Below are positions 47,270 to 58,350 of a stretch of 64,000 nucleotides of DNA, piece by piece. The notes beneath the pieces were generated by a model. The model saw only the letters and a program-made list of their open reading frames with translations. It ran no database searches and was not told where the DNA came from. This DNA comes from Nectonema munidae (Eukaryota; Nematomorpha; Nectonematoida; Nectonematidae), in NCBI GenBank assembly GCA_030549495.1, contig JAUIRK010000165.1, forward strand, positions 310,001 to 374,000. The letters run 5' to 3'. The translations under genes were made by a program, and so were the position numbers. Every line of letters starts with the position of its first letter. The first letter of the stretch is position 1.

Positions 47270-48310
47270 TCAATTCAATTTAGCCTCCTTAAACTAAATT
47301 TTTAGATTTGTTTCTAAAGCTTTGTGACTTTGCCTAATGACTACATATTTTGATACCATTTTCATGGTTGAATAATTACCCTCACATGAGGAAAACTGCC
47401 AATCGTTTTAAACCTAATAATTTTCAACAAAATTTTTATATTATCTGTAATAATACAATTTAATGTCAATTTTAGATACTTCCTTCAAAATTTATTATGA
47501 TATATCGTCTTGAACGTTTAAAACTTATATAAATATATTTAATTGTCTATTTTTTAGAAAATGTCAATCAAATTTTTATTGATCATAAAATTATCTACAA
47601 AAACATTAAGATATATTTTACGTAAAATATATATTTTTATACCAAATCTGCACTGTTGGTTTCATTTATACACTAAATTTTTGCTTTTAGTGTTTGAATA
47701 TGCTTAAAAGTTTCAATTAAATTTTGTGATGTATTACGAAAAATGGTCTTCAAAATATTAATTCAAGTTTTAAAAAAATATTCATAGATATTTTTCCCCA
47801 ATTTTTTATGCTAAATTTGGGATGTTGATTTAATTTTGGACTAGGTTTTTGCAATTTGCGTAAAAGGACTTTTGGAATTTATCAATCAAATTTGGTGTTT
47901 CTGAAAAAAACAATATCTATTTTTTTGTGATATTTGTAAATTTCTTTTAGAATTAAATTAAATATTCTTATAAATATAGCTTTTGTTCTGATTTTTTATT
48001 CTAAACAATAATTGAAATAAAAATTAATCAAAACAAAAAATATTGAATTTACTTCTAGATAATTTATAACTTAGTGTCTATAAAGATATTTTAAAAGTGT
48101 GATTAACATTCTTAAGAATAGTGTGAGCATATAGCTTTACGGCTGAAAGTGATTGATATCTAGAACCAACAAACTAGTCTACTATACTTATTTTATATCT
48201 GTACTCCTTTTTGGCCATACGGTGTACAATTTGTTAAAAGTGTCAATCAAATTATTGTTGTATGCCTATAAATACGTTTTTCGATAAAATATTTCGTCAA
48301 ATTTTATTTG
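47270..48310. repeat. Diverged repeat family, copy 1 (partner at 58.42-58.83 kb)
   Basis: 47300-47700 aligns by eye with 58420-58830: shared phrases include TTGTGACTTT.CCTAA, ACCATTTT.ATGG, TTTTTAGAAAA.TGTCAAT and TTACRTAAAATATA. The phrase GTCAATCAAATT(T/A) recurs within this copy near 47565, 47715 (diverged), 47878 and 48241. This suggests an old internal tandem structure with a period of roughly 155-180 bp. No coding function. Confidence 0.5.
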
Positions 48311-49900
48311 GATAAACGTTATATAGTACACATAGTATTTTATTTTGAAAAGTTCATTTTCTTTTTTTCAAGGGTTAACCTTCCTTATGTTTTTGATTTG
48401 TTCATATTTATATTTATATTTTTCTGTCATTTCCTTCAATTTATTTCGAGTGCTATTTTATTATATTTTCTTTTACACTTTGAGCCCTTTGATTTGCCCT
48501 TCTTGTTTTCTAGGTATTTTATATTGTTTACTTTTTTGATAAATACTTTTCATCATCCCTTCTCTTAATATGACCAAGCTAACTCTTACTATCATTATAT
48601 TTTCTATATTTTTTTCTCTACCACTTACGTTTTCTTTAAGTAATACTTTGCCATTATCCTTAACATTTTTATTTGGGTATTTTTCTTTCTATTTTCATCA
48701 CATTTTTGTTCACCCATTCTTGTACATGAAAGATCTAATCTATTCAAAAGCACTAGAAAATGGGGTTATTATTTTATATTGAATTTTTCAAAGAAAATAT
48801 AGTCTTTTTAATCAATTTTTTATAATTCAAGCAACAGATATTTTCATTAGAAAAATAAATTTCGAATAAGGATTGGCTAACAAATATTTAGGGTAAATAT
48901 CTCTTCATATCACTTAGAACAAATGACACTGATATAAGAGCATAATATTTTCAAGATATTCTTTTATAGGAAAGCTAATCTTTTAGGAAGCGTTTTCAAA
49001 ATTGAGTGAACCTTCTGGACAAAAAAATCAAAAACAAGACAAAAAATATAACTTTTTATGGATAGTAGATCAAAGTTACAGTTCAAATATCAAAGTAGTA
49101 ACTTTCGCAGATAATTCAATTTCGTAACTTATGGTCATTGAAAATTTTATTAATTTTTACTTTCGATCAAATTAAAAAGCAAAATGGGATCTAAGGTAAA
49201 ATAAAATGTCTTTTTTACATTAAATTTTTAAGCATATGCATGATAAGATCATATGATTTACCAAAATATTTTATTATACAAATTTAATGATGTATTTTTT
49301 AATTATATCATTATTTATGTTTTTATTTTGTAAATAAACCTAATGATACATTATGTATATTTATTTAACATTTTTATTGATATAACCTTAAATTCTGGAT
49401 AAAATTATAATTTTATTTTTTAAACAATTGTATTTAATTTTTATGTCTTAACAGTAGGCTTTGTAGAAGTTTTTTAACTTTGAAATCCACTGAGCTAAAA
49501 GGGAGTGATGCAATCACCACAATTATAAACAACATAATTTGATTTGAAATAAATTAGTGCAGTTATGGTGGTATACACTTTTTTATAGTTTATTAGATTT
49601 AATTTATTAGCGGAAAAGACACCTCTGAATTTTGGTTTGACATATTGACATTCATAACAAATATAATCCTTGGGATTTATAAAAGTACCTTTTTGTGTAC
49701 TTAGAAAGAAATTTACTTTTGAAAAAAAATTAATAATATTTTGTAACAACCCTACTAAAAATGAGATTTTAACGTCAATAGGAAGAAGGATGTTTAGTTA
49801 GTTAATACATTAGATTGTTATTATTTGAATTCAACTGTTAACTAGTTTTTACTAATCATTGTAATATCTAGCATCATTATTATATAAATTAAAAACTAAC
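48311..49900. other. AT-rich stretch, no recognised gene
   Basis: Hydrophobic open frames at 48308-48782 are T-rich low-complexity translations and not credible genes. Nothing else recognised. Confidence 0.4.
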
Positions 49901-50204
49901 ATTAAACTTTATTCAGGGGGGCGACCGCCTCCAATGTGTTTTCAGGGGGGGGGCGAAAATGACCTTCGCAAACATCATGTCAAGTTGCTCAGAAATTCCT
50001 ATCGAACATATTTTACAGACGATGCGTGAGAGCTATATAATAATAATCCATTGCTTCAATATGCACACAACAAGTAAGAAATGTTTATCACAGTGTCTCG
50101 TAGTATTTTTGAGCAAACACATTTTGATGATCCACTAGATTTTCTCATCTTCTGTCACTGATTCTCTTTCTCTCCTCTGTTTTTCTCTTTCTCTGCTAAA
50201 ACTC

Positions 50205-50285
50205 AATCATTCACTCAAGCTCATTCAAGCTCTCTTCTTTCATTCAAGCTCTCTTCTTTCATTCAAGCCCTCTTCTCTTGTTAAG
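50205..50285. repeat. Short tandem repeat, about 19-20 bp unit
   Basis: Units of CTCTCTTCTTTCATTCAAG occur about four times with small variations (CACTCAAGCTCATTCAAG at the left, CCCTCTTCTCTTGTTAAG at the right). Pyrimidine-rich on the + strand. Confidence 0.8.
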
Positions 50286-50316
50286 CTCTCCTATCTCATT
50301 CAGCTCTATTCTCTCC

Positions 50317-50502
50317 AGTGACGTAGCTAAGCTGGGGCATGAGGGGCCGTGCCCACACTCCTATGTACCGCATGGTGCCCCCATGCGTCTTATGCGATAT
50401 CAGTTTTTAAAAACAAGAAAGAAGGAAAAAAAAATGTTGCGCAAGTTTTTTGTTTTTAAATTGTGCCCCTTCTATCAACTTTTTTTTGGCTACACCACTG
50501 CT
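50317..50502. mobile_element. Short MITE with CAGTGACGTAGC ends
   Basis: Begins CAGTGACGTAGCTA and ends TGGCTACACCACTG (reverse complement CAGTGGTGTAGCCA). About 186 bp. A clear target duplication is not seen. The end pattern would fit hAT. The copy at 9825-10005 belongs to the same family. Confidence 0.6.
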
Positions 50503-50997
50503 TCTGTTTAATTTGCATTTAGAGTTAAATTAAAATAGTTTTTAATCGTTACAATTTTATATCAATGAATATTGTTAGACTCGCGCTAAGTATTTTTTTT
50601 CAACAAAAGTTACTTAATCTTTATAACTACGTTTGCTACATATTGTAACATTTGAAAACTTTAATTTTTTCCAATAGTTATTTGCGAATGAATATTTTGA
50701 TTATCTATTCAGTTTAAAAGCAAGAATACTCGATTTGCTTAATATTTGAGCAGAAATATTTTTTATAATGTTCGATTGTTAAATTTTATAAGTAACACTG
50801 TACATAATTAATTAAATCATTTTTTTTAAGAAAATTTGTTGATTATTATAATAATAATATAATATCGAAACAAAATGTTTCAGTTGTTAAAAATGTACTT
50901 GATCTATTTATGACAGTTGTCAGAATTTTATTTGTAGACAGAAATATTCAAAAAAACGCAATGATTTTCTTTTCTCGTATACTTTGATTTATGGGTC

Positions 50998-51304
50998 CTC
51001 GGACATTTCGCCCCATTATTTTCATAAGACAGTTCTTCCCATGGACAATTCGCGCCATTATTTTCATAAGACATTTTGTTTCATGGATAATTCACCCCGT
51101 TATTTTCATAAGACATTTTGTCTCATGAAAATTCTAAAAAATTGAGATAAATTGATTAATTTGAAATAATTTAATAGAGATAAAATAAACAAGAATATAA
51201 AATTTTTTAATAATTTTACACATATAATAAGCAAAGATGGATGAAACTAATAGCCTATGAGACAATTTGTCAGGGGGGCAAATTGTCTATGGGGCCAAAT
51301 GTCT
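50998..51304. mobile_element. MITE with GGACATTTCGCCCC ends and internal 40-bp repeats
   Basis: The left end CGGACATTTCGCCCC pairs with the right end GGGGCCAAATGTCTG. Just inside the left end, a unit of about 40-42 bp with ATTATTTTCATAAGACA, followed by TTTTGTTTCATGGA(T/C)AATTC, is repeated three times (51015, 51057, 51100). Same terminal family as 3367-3945, but the interior differs. Confidence 0.65.
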
Positions 51305-51594
51305 GTCGACCGTTATTTAAATAATTTTTTAATTATAAGGGCTAGCTACTTAAAGGTTGGCTTTTGCTGCTTATAAAAACTTGAAAATATCAAATAAACT
51401 CTCATTCTTTATGCCTCCTATTATTTTGAATTATTTTGTTTTCTGAGAACAGGCTGTTCCATTTTAAAATAGTGAAAATAGCTTTATTAGTTTATTTTGT
51501 TTCCTTTCTCTCTTATGTTATGTAGCAAATTTTTCAATTTTGTGTTAAAGGTAAGGTGCAGCGCGTGTATTTCATTGACAAGGCACTGATGTAC

Positions 51595-51720
51595 CGCTTA
51601 TGTCAAACTATAAACAAATTCGTATCGATGAGGAATCGAATCCACAGGCTTCACTGCTATGTCCATCATCTCAACCAACCTGCCATGCCACACATAGAGT
51701 ATGCTGTAGGGGATACGTCA
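51595..51720 (-). repeat. Possible tRNA-derived short repeat (SINE-like)
   Basis: On the - strand a B-box-like GGATTCGATTCC (about 51635-51648) is preceded by a plausible A-box region GGCAGGTTGGTTGAGATG (near 51670-51690). This spacing and order fit the internal RNA polymerase III promoter of tRNA-derived SINEs. No poly-A tail or second copy was confirmed. Confidence 0.3.
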
Positions 51721-52257
51721 AATGCTCTATAACTTTTTCTGATAGACTTTTTTTCCTTAAAAGTTATTATAAAAGGCAAATCATTGGAAAATGTTAAAAG
51801 TTATTTTACTTTTTGTAGATTTTTGTAGCTTGTATCAATTTAGCTTTTCAACTGTTTTTGAATGATGCTGAGTAAAATGAAATAATGCGATCTTAATTTT
51901 TTGTTTTATTTTTGTTTGCACAATTATAACTTCGTTTTATACCCTTGCCCCTGAATCAATCACATTTTTTCATATAAACATCGCAGGGTGTCTAGTAGAC
52001 TCTTTGCCTTTAGACTACATTCACTCATATAAAACTACCCGACCTTCAGTTATTTGTTTTCTCTATGAATCAAATATCCATTTATCAGTTCCTGTAATGT
52101 GCCTGGTAGACTACTTCATTTTTCAAATGATTTTTAGTTTACTTTAATTAAATTTTAAATGTTTTAGATGAAAAGTTAACTTTTTTTTTATACAAAAAAT
52201 CTTTATTTGACATATCTTTTTTAAAAATTTTAATGAATAATTTTTTGAAATTTTTTG

Positions 52258-52350
52258 TGTTGGGACATTTTTTCCTAATTTTAAATTGGGCATTTTTTCC
52301 TACTTTTTAATTGGGGCATTTTTTCCTACTTTTTAATTGGGGCATTTTTT
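52258..52350. repeat. Four-copy tandem repeat, about 25 bp unit
   Basis: The unit TTGGGGCATTTTTTCCTACT followed by TTTTAA is repeated about four times; the first copy is diverged (GGGACATTTTTTCC). A related phrase GGGTCATTTTTTCC occurs once in the right end of the hAT relic at 12.56 kb. Confidence 0.85.
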
Positions 52351-53109
52351 CTGCGCACTATATTCGATATGCAAATTTAATTAAAATATTTTCGCTGGAA
52401 GTATAGTATATAAATTCACCAATTTTGTAAAAAAAATATAAAGTAGTTTTTTTTTCTCCCGTGGTATTTCCAGACCACTAATTTTAAAAATTGCAAAAAA
52501 AAATTTCGCCCCCCAATAATTTTGAGGATGTGCGCCCCTGACTTTATTGTATATTATATACACATATATATATGCACCATTTTAGGTTAATGGATAAAAA
52601 TATTCGAATGGATATATAAATTATGTTTATTTGATAAAAAAAAATTTTTTATGTTGAATAAAAAAAGTTTCTTGATAATATTTTTATCATAATCAGAAAT
52701 AAACTTTTTCTGATAAGGTGTGAAATGGAATGTTTAAATTGTTAGTATTTGAAATTATAAAATCATATTAAACTTAAACAATAAATTTATCAAAATTTAA
52801 ATTCTTATATTTTTACTGCAATAAAAAAAGTAAAAATATTCAATTCAAAAAAAATAACGACAATATTGAACTTAAAATGTTTTATTATTTCTCAATGTAT
52901 GCGCTAACTTTAGGGAAAAATTCTTACTCGTGGAGACTTCTTTTCTAATTTATCAGCTCAAAAGTATCCTGATTCTAGGATATCTATTCTGAATTTTTTT
53001 CTTCCAAATTTACTTTGCTGGTGGTCCATTGTGTTTAAAAGGGCGGTAATTTTATATCAAATTACTTTATGTCGTCTTAAACTGTTTCCTTATTTTAATT
53101 AAATTTTAG

Positions 53110-55099
53110 GATATAGAAGTTGACATTAGCTTAGAAGATCAGAATAAAATAAATTCGTTCGCACACTTATACTCACAAGAAAAGAGTTTGTTCCACGATG
53201 TTTCTGAATTAAAAGTTTTGAAAGCTTTTATTTTTTCCTCATAAAGATAATTATTTTTTAGAAGGATTTGGAAACTTTAGAAGATGCTTCTGAAGAAATT
53301 GTCTTGTGTGAAGATGATGAATTGATATAATATCCTTTTTTCAAAATTTTATTTAACACGAATTAAGATTAAATAATTACTGATGCAATTTTCATGAATA
53401 AAATCCGGCAAAAAATCAAGCAAAAAGCACCTATTTGAATTATAGGCTAAATTTAATTAACTATTTGATTTAACGAGAAAAATAACCATATAAGCTGTTT
53501 TAGAGAATTTACTAATAGAGGAACAAAATAATTAAAAAATCACTTATTGTTATTATTGTGGGGACAGGGGGAGGAAGCGTTTTGGAGACAGAAAAAATTG
53601 TCTACTTCCGGTGCAAAAATATTTTAGTGTGGGACTCCGAGTATGTCTCCTTAAACTATGATTTATAAAAAATTGATCGTAGCTATACTACCTATATAGT
53701 ATATACCTAGAAATACTAACTTTATATACCTACTTAATAGTTTTATTGTACGCTTACATTTAATAGCGACTACCCAAATTTTAGTTTTATTATATACTTT
53801 TATATTGTGCCTAGGATTCTACCTATCTCAAGATCAAGTTTGTAAATAAAATTGCGAAAACTATAAACTTTATTTTAGTTTTGCTTCGGGAATTTGCAAG
53901 AAGTGATTTCAAAGTGTATTGTATTTTATAAACAGAAAAGTGACTACTAGGATGTTAATATTTAAAAAATTAACCTTTTTTAAGCAACACTTCCTATAGC
54001 ATATAGGTATCAAAATATGTCCCGAGCTAGACAGGAGTTTAATGTTTCCAACTCTCAAGCCCTTGACGTGGGTAAGGTTGGTTATATCCTTCGGTTCGAT
54101 CCAGAATCAAGCTTTTTTTGCTCATAGTTCAAAACTAGGTCGGCCATTTTGTACTTTACTGTTCGAGATTTTAAAGGAATAGGATTCCGGCTAATAAAAT
54201 TTAATAAAATTTGGGAGCTGGTGTCAGAGTTTGGATAAAGAATATTTTTGTAAGCATATGGATGGGCCTTCTTTAGTCGAAGTAGGAAGAAAGAGCAAAA
54301 TCATTGTTTTTTTTACGATTAGCATAATTTCTTTAGCCGAATTGAATTTTTATAAGTACTATTGTGAGTTAGATATTTTCCCTCCATCTCTGCAATCCTC
54401 ATCACAAAAAAAGCAAATTTGCTAATTAGCGAAAATTAAACATCTAGTTTTACAGAACATATTCGATTTTAATGTACAAGACTACGTATTATGCGTATAT
54501 TTTGATCAAAATTGAATACCTACTTTCAATATACAATATATGCTTTACAATCATTATTGATTGGTACTTGCCTATATTTACTCATTTGGAAAAAAAGTAT
54601 GAGTCTTAAATTTGAAAAGATGCTTAGTTCAATCTTGTGGTGATCTCACTTTTAAACTCGGCTCGAAGTTTAATGATGTCACTATTTATGCAAGAAAAAT
54701 TGAAAGATTTTGGTGATGCCCCAATAATTATTTTTACTATCATATATTGACATTTTTTCATTGAATTCTGAACTAAAATTTTTTATTTTCATGCTCATTT
54801 TATTAGATTAAAAGATTAGTTTTTGATAATTTTTATCTTTATCAAAACCAAGAATTATCTAACATCATTTTCTTAACTCATTTTAACCGTTTACTTACAA
54901 GTTTGAATCTGTCTTTTTTGGGTTGCCTCTCTCCAGTTGTGAAGAGCGTTTGGAGATGGCCAAAAATGAAATTGGAATTAATGTAAAAGATTTGCAAAAC
55001 AAAATCAAAACGTGCCAACAAAAGATGCATCCTTTGAAACAACAACTTGAGAAAAAGTTTGGCAGCAAAATAAATCTTCTTGATAATCCTGACTCTTAA
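53110..55099 (+). CDS. PFDN4: Prefoldin subunit 4 (exons 53110-53214, 53262-53329, 54895-55099); first coding exon not found
   Basis: Beta-type subunit of the hexameric prefoldin co-chaperone, which binds nascent actin and tubulin and hands them to the CCT chaperonin in the cytosol. Exon 53110-53214 (after TTAAATTTTAG) encodes DIEVDISLEDQNKINSFAHL..SELK. Exon 53262-53329 encodes KDLETLEDASEEIVLCEDDE, then LI. Exon 54895-55099 completes a Tyr codon and encodes YKFESVFFGLPLSSCEERLE...KKFGSKINLLDNPDS, stop 55097-55099. By eye the join aligns without gaps to human PFDN4 from VNVTFEDQQKINKFA through NLEDACDDIMLADDD, IPYQIGDVF and KFGSNINLEADES. Two coiled-coil helices flank the beta hairpin, as in the family. 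The visible part is 125 residues; the family is about 130-135. The first coding exon, expected to be about ten codons, could not be located upstream. The last intron is AT-AC (see separate entry). AATAAA at 55191 follows the stop. Divergence is high but the frame is intact, so I read it as a functional gene. Confidence 0.86.
53215..53261 (+). other. Very short PFDN4 intron, 47 bp
   Basis: Begins GTTTTG and ends TTATTTTTTAG. The boundaries are fixed by protein alignment: SELK joined to KDLETLEDA gives exactly the family spacing between the FA(H/R) and LEDA blocks. The donor is weak beyond GT. Confidence 0.75.
53330..54894 (+). other. Putative U12-type AT-AC intron of PFDN4, 1565 bp
   Basis: Starts ATATCCTTTTTT, which contains the full U12 5' splice consensus ATATCCTTT. 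It ends TTTTCTTAACTCATTTTAAC, then CGTTTAC: a near-consensus U12 branch site (TTTTCTTAAC at 54868-54877) lies 17 bases before the terminal AC, followed by TTACAAG. No GT donor can be placed that keeps the frame; the AT-AC junction does, and it restores LI-Y-YKFESVFF against human MI-P-YQIGDVFI with no gap. The intron contains a possible tRNA-like B-box near 54093. Confidence 0.82.
54010..54115 (+). repeat. Possible tRNA-derived short repeat inside the PFDN4 intron
   Basis: GACGTGGGTAAGGTTGG and then CGGTTCGATCCAG (B-box-like GGTTCGATCC at 54093-54102) resemble the internal promoter of a tRNA-derived SINE. The spacing is short and the tail is unclear, so this is tentative. Confidence 0.3.
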
Positions 55100-55190
55100 A
55101 ATTTCACCACTAATATTTTAGGCCAAATCCAAACTCAAGCATCTTCATTTATGTGTATTTACCCTTCTTTTATTTCATTGAAAGATCACA

Positions 55191-55196
55191 AATAAA
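55191..55196 (+). promoter_or_regulatory. Polyadenylation signal of PFDN4
   Basis: Canonical AATAAA located 92 bases after the PFDN4 stop codon. Confidence 0.6.
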
Positions 55197-55450
55197 AAGA
55201 GTGCTTTTTCTTGCGTAATGTTATTGAATTTCGAATCGGATAAGAAATTCGTAATCGATGAGTATTCAGTGAATAAACACATACGATTTTCAGATTCATC
55301 TTTAATTTCAGATTTCACATACATCGCCACTTAGAAATCTGTACAGCCTACATTTTTGGTTACTCAAATCTTAATTGTAAAAGGTAGATTTTCTACCGCT
55401 TAGAAACAGAGGACACCTCTATTTTATAATGCCTCGATACACAAATAAAT

Positions 55451-55564
55451 ACAGGGATACCTCGAATATCCGAACAATTGAAGTGGCCACCTAAGGAAAG
55501 AAGTTTTCACGTACGCGAAAATTTTCTTAGTCTCCGAACCTGTTAGGATACTTGCGGTTCTACT
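55451..55564. mobile_element. Short Tigger-like MITE
   Basis: Left end TA-CAGGGATACCTCGAATATC; right end reverse complements to CAGTAGAACCGCAAGTATCC. The two share CAG..GA.ACC.C.A.TATCC.AACA and the phrase TCCGAAC. About 114 bp. TA precedes the left end; the right flank is TT, so one side has mutated. Confidence 0.5.
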
Positions 55565-55725
55565 GTTTAATATTCTAATTAATTGTATTATAGGACACTA
55601 TTCATCATGTCCTCTTTCAGTAATATGTATAGATCCTAAAATCACTTCTAAACTTATATTAAGTCGAAATATATATATTATGCTTTTTTATTAAGTATAA
55701 ATTAGCCAACTTTAGCTTTTTACAG

Positions 55726-55810
55726 CCAAGATGATATTGAGAAAGTTCTAAAAGAAAATGCACGAATATTGGTTATACCAATTCATGAATACCCAACTGT
55801 TGTATTATAA
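55726..55810 (+). CDS. Candidate short terminal exon, unrecognised
   Basis: After a good acceptor (TTTAGCTTTTTACAG) the + strand reads, with one carried-over base, QDDIEKVLKENARILVIPIH then EYPTVVL and stop at 55808-55810. The codon choice and amphipathic text look like real protein. I do not recognise the family, and no partner exon was found upstream. It might be a relic or chance. Confidence 0.3.
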
Positions 55811-55954
55811 AATATTGTTAAAACTACTACCGTTGCCGGTTTGGATTCTTAGTTTGTCCAATAGAAACCGGGAATCTGAACCTTATATATAAAAAAAGTT
55901 ATTCTTGAATTTTGGAAAATAGTTAAAAAAAATTACAAAACAAATACAATTATA

Positions 55955-57965
55955 CATCTTTATTCATGAAGTAACTTTTTTAAAAAACCAAAGCATTTAA
56001 GGTTTTATGGAAGAGTCTTGCTCTTTTTTTTTTAAGAGAAACAGTGAAGCAAAGCCTTCTATGGTTCTGTGCTTGTTGGCTTTATTGTTAATAAAGCTGC
56101 ATAGAGTTGATCCAGTTTTTCTGTACGCTTTCCTGTTAATTCATAGATCTTAAAGTCACTTTGAATATTGTTTGAAACTTTTTGTTGCGCTGGGCATCTT
56201 TAGTTTTCAAATTCTAAGTAAACCTAGTAAAAAAGTTCTTTATCAGGATACCTTGATGTCGTTGAACTTGTAAGGTTTTCAATATTTTTTCCTCAATTTC
56301 GGCGAGAACAAAAAGTCTTTGATACAAATTTTCGGCAGAGTTATTTAGATATTGCATTAAATCATATACTTCACTTTTTTACGACTTAAGTATGAATCAT
56401 GAATATTTCTAAGATTTCTTTTTGTTCTTTTAACTACTTTTCAATAAAGTTATAAGGGGCGTCAGCCTCAAATAAAGTTGGTTCCTTAGTTAGATGACAA
56501 GTCTTTAATTGTAATTTCAATGGGTTTCAAAGCCTTAACTAAGAATTCATTTTGATTCCATTCTTATTATCTTAAGAGTTTTTTTAATGCTAACTTTCAA
56601 AAGTAAAAAATGTAATAATGTTCCATCCTTTTCTAACATCAAGAAGCGGTTTCAATATTTTTCCATTAGTTTTCTTCACTAACAAAATTTTGAAAATGGT
56701 TATACGGCATATAATTCTGACTTTTTTTGAAAGGGTAGTCATTTTTTTGAATCTTTTGAACAAAATTTACAAATTCTCATCGGCATAATTATTATCATTC
56801 TCATCATCATCATTATTTTTATTTCCTTTTTTTCTTTTCAATTGTTTGTATTCTTCGATCATTCTGCTATTTTTTCCCAACATAACGAGAATCATGAAGA
56901 TTCTCATTCATAACTTTCACTATAGTTAAATTAAATCCATGATTAAAACATTTCTGACGATTTTTTGTTTAAATATTTTAATTTAGTAAAAACCGGGATT
57001 TCAAAACCGGGTTTAAACACTATTATAGACATGCCTTTCGCTAAGGGATACAAGGAGGGGGGGGGGGGGATTGTCTCCCTCGAAGCCTCTTCCACACCGG
57101 GAACTCCCTTGAAATATATAAATGTGTACAGTTTCTTATAGTTTGTAGTAGATGAGAATTCATAGTAGTTGTTGGTATCGCATTCAAAGAAAGAATAAAT
57201 AACATTTTGATATAACAAAATTGAGTAAAAGCCTTGAGTATAACTTTATATTTAGTTGTGATTTTTCTTTTGTCGTTATGGAGGCATTTTTCGCTACTTA
57301 AAATTGTTCTGATAATTTTTGTAAAAACAGGACAGATGGTCAATATAATCAAAGATGGTCACTATAAAAAAAATTCAAACTAAAGTTGAATGAAAAACTC
57401 TAGTAACTATATTTAAAAAATACTAAATTAGCATTCAACGTAGTTTAGATTAGAAATAACATCTCTGTACACTGATAAACGACTAGAAAAGGGTATTTTT
57501 AATTCCTATCAAACACGCTTTCTTAAAAATATTTGCGTAGTTAGAAGTCATAAAATTTAATAAAGGGACTAAAAATGTAAGGAATAGACTGCATGACTTT
57601 GATCTAGACAACTTTGAATTAGGATTATTGAACACCTAAAGAATAATATAGTAATAGAAAAAGAATATTTTAAACTACATTTAAATTATTTGATCTATAT
57701 AGCAGAATGATGAATGCTTGTTTTTCTCTTTAATTCAACAGAATACTTTAAACACTTTACACAACTACGATGTTCTATAAAAGTTTTTCCTTTAGCATCG
57801 ATTTTCTGCAAAGAAGCGGCAAAACTCACCAAAGTTTTTACTCAATCCAATATTTTTCATGTGCTGAGCTTTTTTATTTTTATGCTTTCTTTTTCAACAT
57901 AACTTGCTAGTTCTTTATCAATGCTTGCTATTTCATCTTTTAATTTATTTTGGGTGTAAACCATA
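55955..57965 (-). pseudogene. BED-type hAT transposase relic
   Basis: Read right to left. Around 57700-57960 is an N-terminal region with a coil (NKLKDEIASIDKELASYVEK) and, in another frame, SFAASLQKIDAKGKTFIEHR then SCVKCLKYSVEL, fitting a BED-type zinc finger. At 56600-56680 is LKPLLDVRKGWN (relatives: LLDVKTRWNS). At 56410-56510 is KLQLKTCHLTKEPTLFEADA then PYNFIEK. At 56200-56370 is DLMQYLNNSAENLYQRLF and AEIEEKILKTLQVQ. At 55960-56190 is the C-terminal dimerisation region with IYELTGKRTEKLDQLYAALL, then TIKPTSTEP, and KTLNALVF..KSYFMNK. The order and the KPTSTE motif identify a hAT transposase. There are many stops and frame changes. A G-run element is inserted near 57055-57115. Confidence 0.65.
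57050..57115. repeat. Poly-G run with GC-rich flank
   Basis: AAGGAGG leads into a run of about 12 G, then ATTGTCTCCCTCGAAGCCTC and TTCCACACCGGGAACTCCC. Likely part of a short repeat inserted in the hAT relic; family unknown. Confidence 0.4.
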
Positions 57966-58037
57966 TTATTTTTTTGTGAGAAATCAGAAGTTTTTGGAGT
58001 TGTTTCTAAAGTTTCAGATGATTGTGTGACTACTATC

Positions 58038-58115
58038 TAGGCAGAGGTTCCCAACCTTTTTTTTCACCAAGTACCCCTTGAAAGTTTTCAGCCTTAGGCG
58101 AACCCTAATAATTTT
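58038..58115. repeat. Solitary hAT-like left end
   Basis: CAGAGGTTCCCAACCTTTTT followed by CACCAAGTACCCCTTGAAAG matches the CAGNGGTTCCCAACCTTT terminal pattern of non-autonomous hAT elements. No matching right end identified. Confidence 0.5.
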
Positions 58116-58350
58116 TTTAGTTTTTTATCTTGATTTTTCACACTAATTGATTTTAAACCTCGCTAATCATCAGTCAAAGATGTATTTCAATATATATTTA
58201 TGCAAATAAATAATAAATATTTGAAAAAATTGAAGTCAATGAGAAGGTTGAGGTTGTTTTGTACTGACAGACTCTTCTATATTTGGTTCAGTTTGCGATA
58301 AACAGACTCTCAAGTCATCCTCGACATTTAATCTTGCCCTGTTTTTTGTT

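Noticed and set aside
48308-48782. Overlapping hydrophobic open frames of 64-86 codons on the + strand
   Set aside because: Phe/Leu/Ile/Ser-rich translation of T-rich DNA, overlapping frames, no recognisable domain, no supporting splice or start context.
56085-56370. Coiled-coil-like minus-strand text that first resembled a dynactin subunit 3 C-terminus
   Set aside because: The following TIKPTSTEP motif and the order of flanking blocks identify it as the C-terminal part of a hAT transposase.
56943-57352. Two minus-strand frames of 91 and 103 codons
   Set aside because: They read through a poly-G run and a GC-rich repeat inside the hAT relic; translations overlap in different frames and match nothing.
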